Assembly: GCF_004118285.1 (NCBI RefSeq)
Contig: NZ_SDHY01000001.1
Coordinates: 1 to 64,000 of the forward strand
Source of the DNA: Aquirufa rosea
Lineage (GTDB): Bacteria; Bacteroidota; Bacteroidia; Cytophagales; Spirosomataceae
Direction: 5' to 3'
DNA length: 64,000 nt
Every line of letters starts with the position of its first letter. The stretch's first letter is position 1. Position numbers and translations under genes: made by a program. A model generated the notes under the pieces. The model did no database searches and was not told where the DNA came from. It was given only the letters and a program-made list of their open reading frames with translations. Below, piece by piece: positions 26,213-34,323 of the stretch.

Positions 26213-27265
26213 TTAGATAATTAACATCACATCACCATAGCTAAAGAAACGGTATTTTTCTTTGATGGCTTGTTGATAAGCTTCGTTAATCAATTCATAT
26301 CCTCCAAATGCAGAAGTCATCATCAATAGGATGGATTCAGGCAAATGGAAATTAGTCAACAAGGCAGTTGGAATTTTAAACTCGTATGGAGGGAAAATGA
26401 ACTTATCCGTCCAGCTATTGATGGGTTTTAAATGTCCACTAGCTGAAACAGAGGATTCTAAAGCTTTCATTACCGTAGTTCCCACAGATAAAACTTGTTT
26501 CTTATTGTCAATTGCTTGATTCACATAATCACAAGTTTCTTGAGTAATGATGAAGTGCTCAGAGTCCGTTTTGTGCTTGGTTAAGTCTTCTACATCCACT
26601 TGACGGAAAGTTCCTAGACCCACGTGCAAGGTGATAGGAGTGAACTGTGCTCCATTTAATTCCATTCTCTTCATGATAATCTTGGAGAAGTGCAATCCAG
26701 CGGTTGGAGCTGCTACGGCACCCACATGCTCAGCATAAATTGTTTGAAAACGATCCGCATCTTCCGGAGTAGCCTCTCTTTTAGAACGAATTTCGTCAGG
26801 AAGGGGTGTTTCACCCAATTCATGGATGGCAGCCATCAAAGCATCATGATCTCCGTCATATAGAAACCGAATCGTTCTACCTCTTGAAGTAGTATTGTCA
26901 ATAACCTCAGCTACAAGATCAGAATCTCCAAAATATAATTTATTTCCAACACGAATTTTTCTCGCTGGATCTACTAGAACATCCCACAAACGATGTTCTC
27001 TATTGAGCTCTCTTAATAAAAATACCTCAATTTGAGCACCAGTTTTTTCTTTGTTACCATATAATCTGGCAGGAAATACTTTGGTATTGTTAGTCACCAA
27101 TACATCTCCTTCTCCAAAATAATCCACGATATCGGTGAATTTTTTATGTTCAATGGTTTTATTTTTTCTATTGACCACCATCATACGAGCGTCTTCACGG
27201 TTGTCAGTAGGATGTAATGCAATTAAACTTTGAGGTAAATCAAATCTGAATTCAGATAATTTCAT
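26213..27265 (-). CDS. queA: S-adenosylmethionine:tRNA ribosyltransferase-isomerase
   Basis: Makes epoxyqueuosine in the wobble position of tRNAs with GUN anticodons. 350 residues, the usual size. Signature stretches are [44 protein letters not shown] and [10 protein letters not shown]. First gene of a probable five-gene run, with its own promoter 77-108 bases upstream. Confidence 0.96.
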   Translation of the reverse strand: MKLSEFRFDLPQSLIALHPTDNREDARMMVVNRKNKTIEHKKFTDIVDYFGEGDVLVTNNTKVFPARLYGNKEKTGAQIEVFLLRELNREHRLWDVLVDPARKIRVGNKLYFGDSDLVAEVIDNTTSRGRTIRFLYDGDHDALMAAIHELGETPLPDEIRSKREATPEDADRFQTIYAEHVGAVAAPTAGLHFSKIIMKRMELNGAQFTPITLHVGLGTFRQVDVEDLTKHKTDSEHFIITQETCDYVNQAIDNKKQVLSVGTTVMKALESSVSASGHLKPINSWTDKFIFPPYEFKIPTALLTNFHLPESILLMMTSAFGGYELINEAYQQAIKEKYRFFSYGDVMLII

Positions 27266-27341
27266 TCGTGTGGGGTTTGAAAATGAAAAACGAAAAATGA
27301 ATTTATTCTTCGTTTATTTTTGAATAATTAAAAACAATTGA

Positions 27342-27373
27342 CAAATATACACTTTTGAAGGGGGGCTTGTCAA
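27342..27373 (-). promoter_or_regulatory. Promoter of queA
   Basis: On the minus strand TTG (27373-27371, in TTGACAA) is followed after 21 bp by TATATTTG (27349-27342), a full match to TAnnTTTG. The leader to the queA ATG at 27265 would be about 70 bases. Confidence 0.7.
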
Positions 27374-27429
27374 GGTAATTTTTAAACATTCTCATTTAGC
27401 TGGAGTTATCAAATTGAATTTGATTAATT

Positions 27430-28725
27430 ATGACAGAGATTTCAATTTTTTGGTTTCGAAGAGATTTGCGTATTCATGACAATGTAGGGCTATTTCATGC
27501 CTTGAATTCTTCCTTTCTGGTCTTGCCCATTTTTATTTTCGATGTGGAGATATTATCTCGCTTGGAAAACAAAAAAGATGCCCGCGTAGAATTTATTCAT
27601 GAATCTTTAAAGGAATTGAAAAAAGAGATAAATCAGCGAGGAGGTGATTTGTGGATTCATCATGGTAAACCCATAGATGTATTTAAACAAATTGCCAATC
27701 AATATGATATTAAGCAAATTTATAGTAATCATGATTATGAAAGCTATGCCATTCAGCGGGATAATGAGGTTAAAGATTGGGCGCTTTCTCTTGGCATACA
27801 TTTTGAGTCCCATAAGGATCAAGTCATTTTTGAGAAAAATGAAATTCTAACTGGGCAGCAAACGCCATATACGGTTTTTACTCCCTATTCCCGTAAATGG
27901 AAAGAAACGTTGCAAGTTAAAGGGGTTCAAGCCTATCCATCTGAGACGATTTCCCAATATTTGCCTGCCCATTTTGAAATGCCCTCTTTGGAACAAATAG
28001 GATTTGGCATTTCAGGGAAACTATTTCCTTCTACTCAAATTTCAGATGAGCTTATTCAGTGTTATCAAGCACAGCGCGACTTTCCAGGATTAGATGCAAC
28101 CTCTCATCTTTCGGTTCATTTACGTTTTGGAACAGTTTCTATTAGGGATCTAATCAATAGAGCCCTTGCAAATTCTGAAACTTGGTTAAATGAATTAATA
28201 TGGCGGGATTTTTACTTCAATATTACCTACCATTTTCCTCATATTGGACAGGGGTATTCTTTTAGACGTGAATATGATAAAATTCAATGGAAAAATAATG
28301 AAAAGGAATTTGAAGCCTGGATGAATGGACAAACGGGCTACCCGATAGTGGATGCAGGAATGCGTGAATTGAATCAAACAGGCTTCATGCATAATCGAGT
28401 AAGAATGATAGTTGCTAGCTTTTTAATCAAGCATTTACTGATCGATTGGAGATGGGGAGAGGCATATTTTGCTAGTCATTTGCTGGATTTTGATTTCTCA
28501 GCCAATAATGGTGGCTGGCAATGGGCGGCAGGTTCTGGATGTGACGCAGCTCCCTATTTCCGAGTATTTAATCCTTATTTGCAAACCCAAAAGTTCGACA
28601 AAGAGCTTATCTATATCAAAAAATGGGTTCCTGAATTTCAAGAATTTACTTATCCTGCTCCCATCGTTGAACATGAGGTAGCACGAAAACGTGTCTTGGA
28701 GGTTTATAAACAAGCCTTAGGGTAG
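27430..28725 (+). CDS. phr: Deoxyribodipyrimidine photolyase (cryptochrome/photolyase family)
   Basis: Light-driven repair of cyclobutane pyrimidine dimers with FAD. 431 residues. The N-terminal antenna domain starts FWFRRDLRIHDNVGLF; the FAD-binding domain has WRDFYFNITYHFPHIG, the MHNRVRMIVASFL segment and NNGGWQWAAGSGCDAAPYFR, characteristic of class I CPD photolyases. A light-exposed habitat is consistent. Its stop overlaps the convergent DUF3108 gene by 9 bases. Confidence 0.93.
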   Translation: MTEISIFWFRRDLRIHDNVGLFHALNSSFLVLPIFIFDVEILSRLENKKDARVEFIHESLKELKKEINQRGGDLWIHHGKPIDVFKQIANQYDIKQIYSNHDYESYAIQRDNEVKDWALSLGIHFESHKDQVIFEKNEILTGQQTPYTVFTPYSRKWKETLQVKGVQAYPSETISQYLPAHFEMPSLEQIGFGISGKLFPSTQISDELIQCYQAQRDFPGLDATSHLSVHLRFGTVSIRDLINRALANSETWLNELIWRDFYFNITYHFPHIGQGYSFRREYDKIQWKNNEKEFEAWMNGQTGYPIVDAGMRELNQTGFMHNRVRMIVASFLIKHLLIDWRWGEAYFASHLLDFDFSANNGGWQWAAGSGCDAAPYFRVFNPYLQTQKFDKELIYIKKWVPEFQEFTYPAPIVEHEVARKRVLEVYKQALG

Positions 28726-29520
28726 GGCCGTGTAAATAGTTTTTCCGGCAATTTTATAGTCTTCCAAATCTATACTCAAAAAGCCAATCTTTAAATTAAC
28801 TTCCATTTTAAATGGTATCTGGTAATTATCTTGACTTATCCAAAGTCGAATGGCATCCTTGTCTTGAAACAAATTATTTTTAGGTAGTACCAAGGAAGTG
28901 CGAATGCAATTTTTAGTTCCAAATTTGCTTTCCACCTTTTCAAAGCCCTTGACCACACACCAAATTTCATAGACTTGACCATCTACCAATATTTTGGCGC
29001 TCATTTTTTGGCCAATTTCCAAATCCTGAAGATTTTTCTTTCTCAAAAAATAATAACCTGATATCAAGTCGAGCATGGAATTAGAAATGGCTAAATTTTT
29101 ATCCTTGGGGCTATTTTGAGGAGAGGAAATTTGCGCAATACCTTTGTCGTGATAGAAGTCGACCACCTCCTGTTTCCTATAACGACCCTCTCGTTTGTTC
29201 ATTTCAGCTTTTACAGGTAATAAGGTCGAAGGATCAATATGTGAAACCCAAACATCCAATAAAGGACTAAATACATTGAATATTCCTAGTGTTTTTCCCT
29301 CAATCTCAATTTTACGAGTTGGTATTTGTCGAATGGAACCTAGATTGCTACTACTTCTGATATTTGCCTCAGCGGCATTGATAAAACCTAAATGAATTCT
29401 ATATTTAAGTTGTTCTCCTCCGATTAATATGTCTTTTTCTTGGGCAGTTAATCGAAAAACTTGAAAAAACAATAAAATTAAAAGGGTAAAATTAGATGTT
29501 TTCAAAGGGCTAAGGCTCAT
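28717..29520 (-). CDS. DUF3108 family exported protein
   Basis: 267 residues from the ATG at 29520, with a signal-like N-terminus (FTLLILLFFQVFRLTAQ); a start at 29550 would add 10 residues before it. The body matches the DUF3108 style: LKYRIHLGFINAAEANI near the start, the middle with VSHIDPSTLLPVKAEMNKREG, and IRLWISQDNYQIPFKMEV near the end. The family is periplasmic or envelope-associated in Bacteroidota and of unknown role. Confidence 0.8.
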   Translation of the reverse strand: MSLSPLKTSNFTLLILLFFQVFRLTAQEKDILIGGEQLKYRIHLGFINAAEANIRSSSNLGSIRQIPTRKIEIEGKTLGIFNVFSPLLDVWVSHIDPSTLLPVKAEMNKREGRYRKQEVVDFYHDKGIAQISSPQNSPKDKNLAISNSMLDLISGYYFLRKKNLQDLEIGQKMSAKILVDGQVYEIWCVVKGFEKVESKFGTKNCIRTSLVLPKNNLFQDKDAIRLWISQDNYQIPFKMEVNLKIGFLSIDLEDYKIAGKTIYTALP

Positions 29521-29570
29521 TTTTAAGCAAGATAAGTATAATAGAAACATGTGGACAGATTATCAGCTAA

Positions 29571-29605
29571 TTTGATAAAATATTAGTGGCTATTTCCTAT
29601 TTTTG
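29571..29605 (+). promoter_or_regulatory. Promoter of recA
   Basis: TTTG at 29571-29574 and TATTTTTG at 29598-29605 with 23 bp between, the long end of the known spacing range. The start would be about 55 bases upstream of the recA ATG. I see no clear LexA-type palindrome around it. Confidence 0.6.
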
Positions 29606-29667
29606 TTAAGCTGAAACAAGTGAAAAATTTTGATGCTAATAAATACCATTTTATCAATTAACATACC

Positions 29668-30729
29668 ATGGCAAAACAAGCGAGCGAAGCTCAAGGCTTT
29701 TCAACTGAAAAACTAAAAGCCTTACAAACCACTTTAGAAAAATTAGATAAAGCATACGGAAAAGGGACGGTCATGCGTCTTTCGGATAGCAAAGTCATGG
29801 ATGTACCTGTTATTTCTACAGGTTCTTTGGGCCTTGATTTAGCTTTGGGAATTGGTGGAGTCCCAAGGGGAAGAATTGTTGAGATATATGGACCAGAATC
29901 ATCAGGTAAAACGACCTTAACTTTACACTGCATTGCTGAAGCTCAAAAAGCAGGTGGTATTGCGGCTTTCGTTGATGCGGAGCATGCTTTTGATCGTTCT
30001 TATGCAGAAAAATTGGGAATCGATACGGAAAACTTATTAATTTCTCAGCCTGATAATGGTGAGCAGGCTTTAGAGATTGCAGAGCACTTAATTAGTTCAG
30101 GTGCTATTGATATTATAGTCATAGACTCCGTGGCTGCATTAGTTCCTAAGGCGGAAATTGAAGGAGAAATGGGGGATTCAAAAATGGGTTTACAAGCACG
30201 TTTGATGTCTCAAGCTTTACGTAAATTGACGGGTACCATTAATAAAACTGGTTGTTGTTGTATATTCATCAACCAATTAAGAGATAAGATTGGTGTGATG
30301 TTTGGAAGTCCAGAGACTACTACTGGAGGTAATGCATTGAAATTTTATGCCTCTGTCCGACTAGATATTCGTAGAGCAGGACAAATCAAAGAAAGTGCTG
30401 ATTCCATTACTGGAAATCGTACCCGTGTAAAAGTAGTTAAGAATAAATTAGCTCCACCTTTCAAAGTGGTTGAATTTGATATCATGTACGGGGAAGGTAT
30501 ATCTAAAGCAGGTGAGATTTTGGATTTAGGGGTAGAATTAGGAGTGATTGATAAATCCGGTTCTTGGTTCTCTTATAATGGCAATCGATTAGGCCAAGGG
30601 CGTGATGCTGTAAAAGACCTTATTAAAGACAACCCAGAGTTGATGGAAGAGTTAGAAGATAAGATTAAAGAAAAAGTTAAGGGGGATGAGTCTGCACTGT
30701 TAGATAAGACTGGTTCCAACGTTGAATAA
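29668..30729 (+). CDS. recA: Recombinase RecA
   Basis: DNA strand exchange and SOS co-protease. 353 residues. Walker [10 protein letters not shown] at about 75-83, the MAW region [21 protein letters not shown]-like stretch in the middle, and the conserved [20 protein letters not shown] loop that binds DNA. The acidic C-terminal tail is typical. Own promoter; its terminator seems to lie within the end of the convergent dnaA gene. Confidence 0.98.
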   Translation: MAKQASEAQGFSTEKLKALQTTLEKLDKAYGKGTVMRLSDSKVMDVPVISTGSLGLDLALGIGGVPRGRIVEIYGPESSGKTTLTLHCIAEAQKAGGIAAFVDAEHAFDRSYAEKLGIDTENLLISQPDNGEQALEIAEHLISSGAIDIIVIDSVAALVPKAEIEGEMGDSKMGLQARLMSQALRKLTGTINKTGCCCIFINQLRDKIGVMFGSPETTTGGNALKFYASVRLDIRRAGQIKESADSITGNRTRVKVVKNKLAPPFKVVEFDIMYGEGISKAGEILDLGVELGVIDKSGSWFSYNGNRLGQGRDAVKDLIKDNPELMEELEDKIKEKVKGDESALLDKTGSNVE

Positions 30730-30764
30730 GCAATAAAGGCTAATTCAGATTATTCAATTCAAAA

Positions 30765-32183
30765 TTAATTGGCATTCAGGTTAAAACGGTTAAATAATTT
30801 TTTAACCGTTTTTTCTACCGACTTATCTGTTTCCATGGCCTCAGAAATGGATTGTACGGCATGAATTACAGTACTGTGATCTCTTCCACCAAAGTGATAA
30901 CCAATTGATTTTAAAGGAAGATTAGTGAGTTCTTTCAGCATATACATTGCCACCTGCCTAGGAAAGACATTTTCTTTTTTACGACACTTGCCTTGTAATG
31001 TACTTAAATCTACTGAAAAATGATTAGTTACTGCCTCTAATATATTTTCTACACTTAATTCTTTTTCTTGCTCGTTTACAATGCTTTTTAGGGTATTCTT
31101 GGCTAGCTCTAGATCTATTTCTTTTCTGGTTAAGGAGGCTTGAGCCATTAAGGATATAATCACACCTTCCAATTCTCTAACATTGGTCTGAATGGAATGA
31201 GCCAAGTACTCTAAAACTTCAAAATCAATTTGTATTCCATCATCTTGAAGTTTTTTTTGTATAATGGCAATACGAGTTTCAAAATCAGGTTGTTGTAAGT
31301 CAGCTGTTAAGCCCCATTTAAAACGGCTTAATAAACGATCTTCCATGCCCGCTAAATCTCTTGGAGCACGGTCTGAGGATAGGATTATTTGTTTACCTGA
31401 TTGATGTAAATGATTGAAAATATTGAAAAAAGTTTCTTGAGTTTTCTCTTTACCCGATAAGAACTGTACGTCGTCAATGATAAGTACGTCAACTTGTAGG
31501 TAAAAATTGGTAAAGGCCTCAATCGAGTTATTACGAATGGCATTAACAAATTGATTCGTGAATTTCTCAGTGGAAACGTACAATACAAACTTATCAGGAT
31601 ATTGATGTTTAATTTCGTTTCCGATAGCTTGAATCAAGTGTGTTTTACCCAAACCCACTCCACCATAAATCATCAGTGGATTGAATGCTGTTAAACCCGG
31701 CTTGTTAGCAACAGCCATACCCGCTGCTCTACCTAGACGATTACAATCACCTTCAATGAATTTGTCAAACGTATATTTTGGAATGAGGTAAGAATCTAAT
31801 TCCAATGAATCCAAATTTTTAAATTGGAATGGATTTTTTGCAGCTTGGTTATTTCCTAAATCTTTAGGTATGGACTGTTGGTTCGTAGTAGGAATATTGA
31901 AAGACAATGTAGGGTTTTTTCGATCTCCTTTATCCACTATTATGGAATATTCCAACATACCTTGTCTTCCAATCGTATGATCAATAGCCTTCCTAAGAGA
32001 AGAAACATAATTCTCTTCTAACCATTCATAAAAGAATTGAGAGGGAACCTGAATCGTTAGTGTGCTATTTTGGAATTTAAGAGGAACAATAGGGCTAAAC
32101 CAAGTTGTGAAGCTTTGCTCAGAAATATCCTCACGGATAATTTCCAAGCATTTATTCCACAATTCAGTCACTTCTATTTGCAT
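30765..32183 (-). CDS. dnaA: Chromosomal replication initiator DnaA
   Basis: Binds DnaA boxes and opens the origin. 472 residues with all four domains: N-terminal helicase-interaction domain (LWNKCLEIIREDISEQSFTTW), linker, AAA+ core with Walker A GGVGLGKTH at about 174-182 and Walker B DVLIIDDVQFLSGKEKTQ, and the C-terminal DNA-binding domain with the signature GGRDHSTVIHAV. The final codons also encode a hairpin that can end recA transcription. The neighbours are not dnaN or gyrB, as is usual in Bacteroidota. Confidence 0.98.
   Translation of the reverse strand: MQIEVTELWNKCLEIIREDISEQSFTTWFSPIVPLKFQNSTLTIQVPSQFFYEWLEENYVSSLRKAIDHTIGRQGMLEYSIIVDKGDRKNPTLSFNIPTTNQQSIPKDLGNNQAAKNPFQFKNLDSLELDSYLIPKYTFDKFIEGDCNRLGRAAGMAVANKPGLTAFNPLMIYGGVGLGKTHLIQAIGNEIKHQYPDKFVLYVSTEKFTNQFVNAIRNNSIEAFTNFYLQVDVLIIDDVQFLSGKEKTQETFFNIFNHLHQSGKQIILSSDRAPRDLAGMEDRLLSRFKWGLTADLQQPDFETRIAIIQKKLQDDGIQIDFEVLEYLAHSIQTNVRELEGVIISLMAQASLTRKEIDLELAKNTLKSIVNEQEKELSVENILEAVTNHFSVDLSTLQGKCRKKENVFPRQVAMYMLKELTNLPLKSIGYHFGGRDHSTVIHAVQSISEAMETDKSVEKTVKKLFNRFNLNAN
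30783..30814 (+). terminator. recA terminator inside the dnaA 3' end
   Basis: AAAACGGTTAAA (30783-30794) pairs perfectly with TTTAACCGTTTT (30801-30812), 6-base loop, followed by TTCT so the T run is TTTTTT. It lies 54 bases past the recA stop but within the last codons of dnaA on the other strand. Confidence 0.7.
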
Positions 32184-32613
32184 ATAATATTCCTAATTTT
32201 TAGGTCAAAAAAATCCTTATTGAAGTAATTGCCATTGAAGACAACCTTCAAATGTTAAATATTCAAATAATGGTTTGGGTACTAAGAAAAACGGTAAAGT
32301 TTTGCTTAAGCGGGGAGACAAAAATAGTAAAATTCAAGGTCGTTGCAAATCTTACAAAAAATATTTTGTACATATTTTCTGTAAAAAAAATGCTCAAAAA
32401 TTTGGAACTAAAAATTGTTCAATTTTTATGAACTCCATGGATGTTTTGCCTTGAAAAAATATAAGAAAAAAAAATAAAATATTTTTGAATCAAAAACGTA
32501 TTTATTTAAAAATGGTCTAAATGATTTTTATGATTAATTGTATTAATTGCATGAAAATCAGTTAGTTATATTTGATTTTTAAGCTATTGAACTAATTTGA
32601 ACAATTTTAATCA
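32184..32613. other. AT-rich gene-free region upstream of dnaA
   Basis: 430 bp without a gene. It holds the dnaA promoter and about 130 bases of leader, with two small stems in the leader (TTGAAG/CTTCAA at 32235-32251; CCTAA/TTAGG at 32192-32204, 8 bases before the ATG). Upstream of the promoter are two compact inverted repeats: TACAAAA/TTTTGTA at 32353-32370 and AAAAATTG/CAATTTTT at 32410-32427. The remainder is very AT-rich. I found no TTATCCACA-type DnaA box, so I do not call an origin. Confidence 0.6.
32319..32348 (-). promoter_or_regulatory. Promoter of dnaA
   Basis: On the minus strand TTG (32348-32346) then 19 bp then TATTTTTG (32326-32319), an exact TTG-N19-TAnnTTTG match. An 18 bp inverted repeat begins 5 bp upstream of the TTG. 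Confidence 0.75.
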
Positions 32614-33465
32614 TCAAACGATTACTTGTAAATTATTGGGAATAATTTCTATGAGATGTTGGCTATCATGGGTCTGTAAATTTTCTCCATCCATATGACA
32701 AAAAGTGCCTATAGGAACCTCAAATTCAAATCTATTGCAGGATTGGATTGCCACTTTTTTATGATTAGAGATACTTTTTAAAAATAGGCTAATTCCAAGT
32801 TGGGCTGATTCCCAAATAGTTAAGGGTTTAATTTTAACTATCTCAAAGTTGCCATCCTGTAAATTGGAATAAGGTGATATAAAAGCATTATTCCCAAATT
32901 GATTCGCATTGGCTATAGTCATGGAAAAAAGGAGCTCCTCGCCTTTGTCTTTTGAGATTATCTGAACAGGGGTATAATGAAAGAAAGATTGAAAGGTAGC
33001 TTTCATGTAATTCCATAAACCTCTTTTATTTCCCTTCGCAAATACATGAGCAACTACTGCATCAAATCCAATACCCGCTGTACAAAAGAAGGCTTTTTTA
33101 TTCCAATAAATAACATCTATAGATACAACTTTTCCTTGAATAGCGCGATTCAGAGCTTTCTGAAAGCTAAGTGGAATGTTTAAGTGCCTTGCTAAGCCAT
33201 TTCCAGATCCTATTGGTATGATTCCTAAGGCAGATTGACTACCGGCCAATACACTAGCAACTTCATGTATGGTACCATCGCCTCCAATAGCTACAACTCG
33301 TTCAATACCAGTTTCAATAGCCTCTCGAGCTAATTGGCTTGCATGGCCAGCGTATTCAGTTAAATATAACTGACTATTTTCAACCTCTTTTAATTTACGA
33401 AGCATCTGTTTTTTTGTGAAATTACTTTTGCTTCCAGAATTAGGGTTGTAAATAAAGTGAATCAT
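32614..33465 (-). CDS. Diacylglycerol/lipid kinase family protein
   Basis: ATP-dependent lipid kinase of the YegS/DgkB type, 283 residues from the ATG at 33465 (MIHFIYNPNSGSKSN). VVAIGGDGTIHEVAS is the GGDGT nucleotide-binding motif, and GIIPIGSGNGLARHL the second conserved loop. It probably phosphorylates diacylglycerol or a related lipid on the cytoplasmic side. A start at 33486 adds 7 residues and looks less likely. Divergent from the MaoC gene. Confidence 0.88.
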   Translation of the reverse strand: MIHFIYNPNSGSKSNFTKKQMLRKLKEVENSQLYLTEYAGHASQLAREAIETGIERVVAIGGDGTIHEVASVLAGSQSALGIIPIGSGNGLARHLNIPLSFQKALNRAIQGKVVSIDVIYWNKKAFFCTAGIGFDAVVAHVFAKGNKRGLWNYMKATFQSFFHYTPVQIISKDKGEELLFSMTIANANQFGNNAFISPYSNLQDGNFEIVKIKPLTIWESAQLGISLFLKSISNHKKVAIQSCNRFEFEVPIGTFCHMDGENLQTHDSQHLIEIIPNNLQVIV

Positions 33466-33527
33466 ATTGTTTAATTTCAACTGCAATTTAGGTTCAAATT
33501 TTCATTTTAATTCCATAATCCATTAAT

Positions 33528-33932
33528 ATGTACGCTGTAGGAGATTCTTACGAAATTGATTTTAGTTTTAGTCAGGAGCAAGTAAATGACTTTTGTAAAA
33601 TATCAGGTGATTTTAATCCTTTACACTGGGATGCTCATTTCGCGGCTCAAACCGTTTTTAAAAAACCAATCATTCATGGGGCATTAGTAGCCAGTGTATT
33701 TTCTCGGGTCATGGGAATGGAATTTCCTGGTCAGGGGAGTGTGTATATAAGTCAACTGTCAGAGTTTAAACGTCCTTTGTATGTGGACGTTGTCTATCAA
33801 GCTAAATTTAAAGTTATTAGTATCGATACTTTAAAGCATACAGCAGAAATTCAAACACAGGTATTTGACAAAGAGAGAGGGAAGCTGATGGTGGATGGAG
33901 TAGGAAAAGCGATGAATGCAGAAAAGTTTTAA
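33528..33932 (+). CDS. MaoC-like hot-dog hydratase
   Basis: 134-residue single hot-dog domain with the R-specific hydratase motif in SGDFNPLHWDAHFA (catalytic Asp and His) and the following FKKPIIHGALVASVFSRV. Such proteins hydrate enoyl-CoA or enoyl-ACP thioesters; the precise substrate is unknown. It stands alone between a divergent lipid kinase and a bidirectional terminator. Confidence 0.87.
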   Translation: MYAVGDSYEIDFSFSQEQVNDFCKISGDFNPLHWDAHFAAQTVFKKPIIHGALVASVFSRVMGMEFPGQGSVYISQLSEFKRPLYVDVVYQAKFKVISIDTLKHTAEIQTQVFDKERGKLMVDGVGKAMNAEKF

Positions 33933-33935
33933 ACG

Positions 33936-33970
33936 AAAAAAGCCCGTTATCTCATAACGGGCTTTTTCTT
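33936..33970. terminator. Bidirectional terminator between MaoC and Hc1-like genes
   Basis: AAAAAGCCCGTTAT and ATAACGGGCTTTTT form a perfect stem with a CTC loop, and both strands continue in T-rich sequence. Serves the two convergent genes. Confidence 0.93.
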
Positions 33971-33987
33971 TTCAAGAAATTAATCAA

Positions 33988-34167
33988 TTATTTTCCTTCG
34001 TTCTTTTTATTTTGAACTTCAGTACGAATTTCTTGAGCTAAAGTTTTTAGTTGCTGTAAGCCACCTCTAACGCGAGTTCCTGCTGCTTGATTTCCCTTAT
34101 CGTAGAACTTTTCGAAATCGGATTCCAATGACATAACGAGGTCTTTCACTTGTGCAAATCTGCTCAT
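33988..34167 (-). CDS. Histone H1/Hc1-like small nucleoid protein
   Basis: A 59-residue open frame read directly from the minus strand: it begins MSRFAQVKDLVMSLESDFEK and continues with KGNQAAGTRVRGGLQQLK, ending in a lysine-rich tail. This is the pattern of the Bacteroidota Hc1-like (HCT) proteins, short, basic and thought to bind DNA. Charge is less extreme than in chlamydial Hc1. It has a 156 bp upstream region and the bidirectional terminator beyond its stop, so it is a monocistronic gene. DNA binding here is inference from family. Confidence 0.85.
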   Translation of the reverse strand: MSRFAQVKDLVMSLESDFEKFYDKGNQAAGTRVRGGLQQLKTLAQEIRTEVQNKKNEGK

Positions 34168-34323
34168 AATAATTTGATTTTGTAGGTTGTAAAAATAGAT
34201 TGTCTTATTTCGCTGTTTGAAGCGCTTATATGGCGAAATTTAGCAAAAAACTTAATCTGCACAAACTATTTATACAAAAAAAGCCAAAAAAAAGTTAAAA
34301 AAGTTAAAAAATGCTCGCAAAAT

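Noticed and set aside
32184-32613. Replication origin next to dnaA
   Set aside because: AT-rich and gene-free, but without recognisable DnaA boxes; in Bacteroidota the origin is often not beside dnaA.
34168-34323. T- and A-rich stretch upstream of the Hc1-like gene as a separate RNA gene
   Set aside because: No promoter plus terminator pair and no stable stem could be seen; it is better explained as the Hc1-like gene's upstream region and the end of the oxoamine synthase unit.
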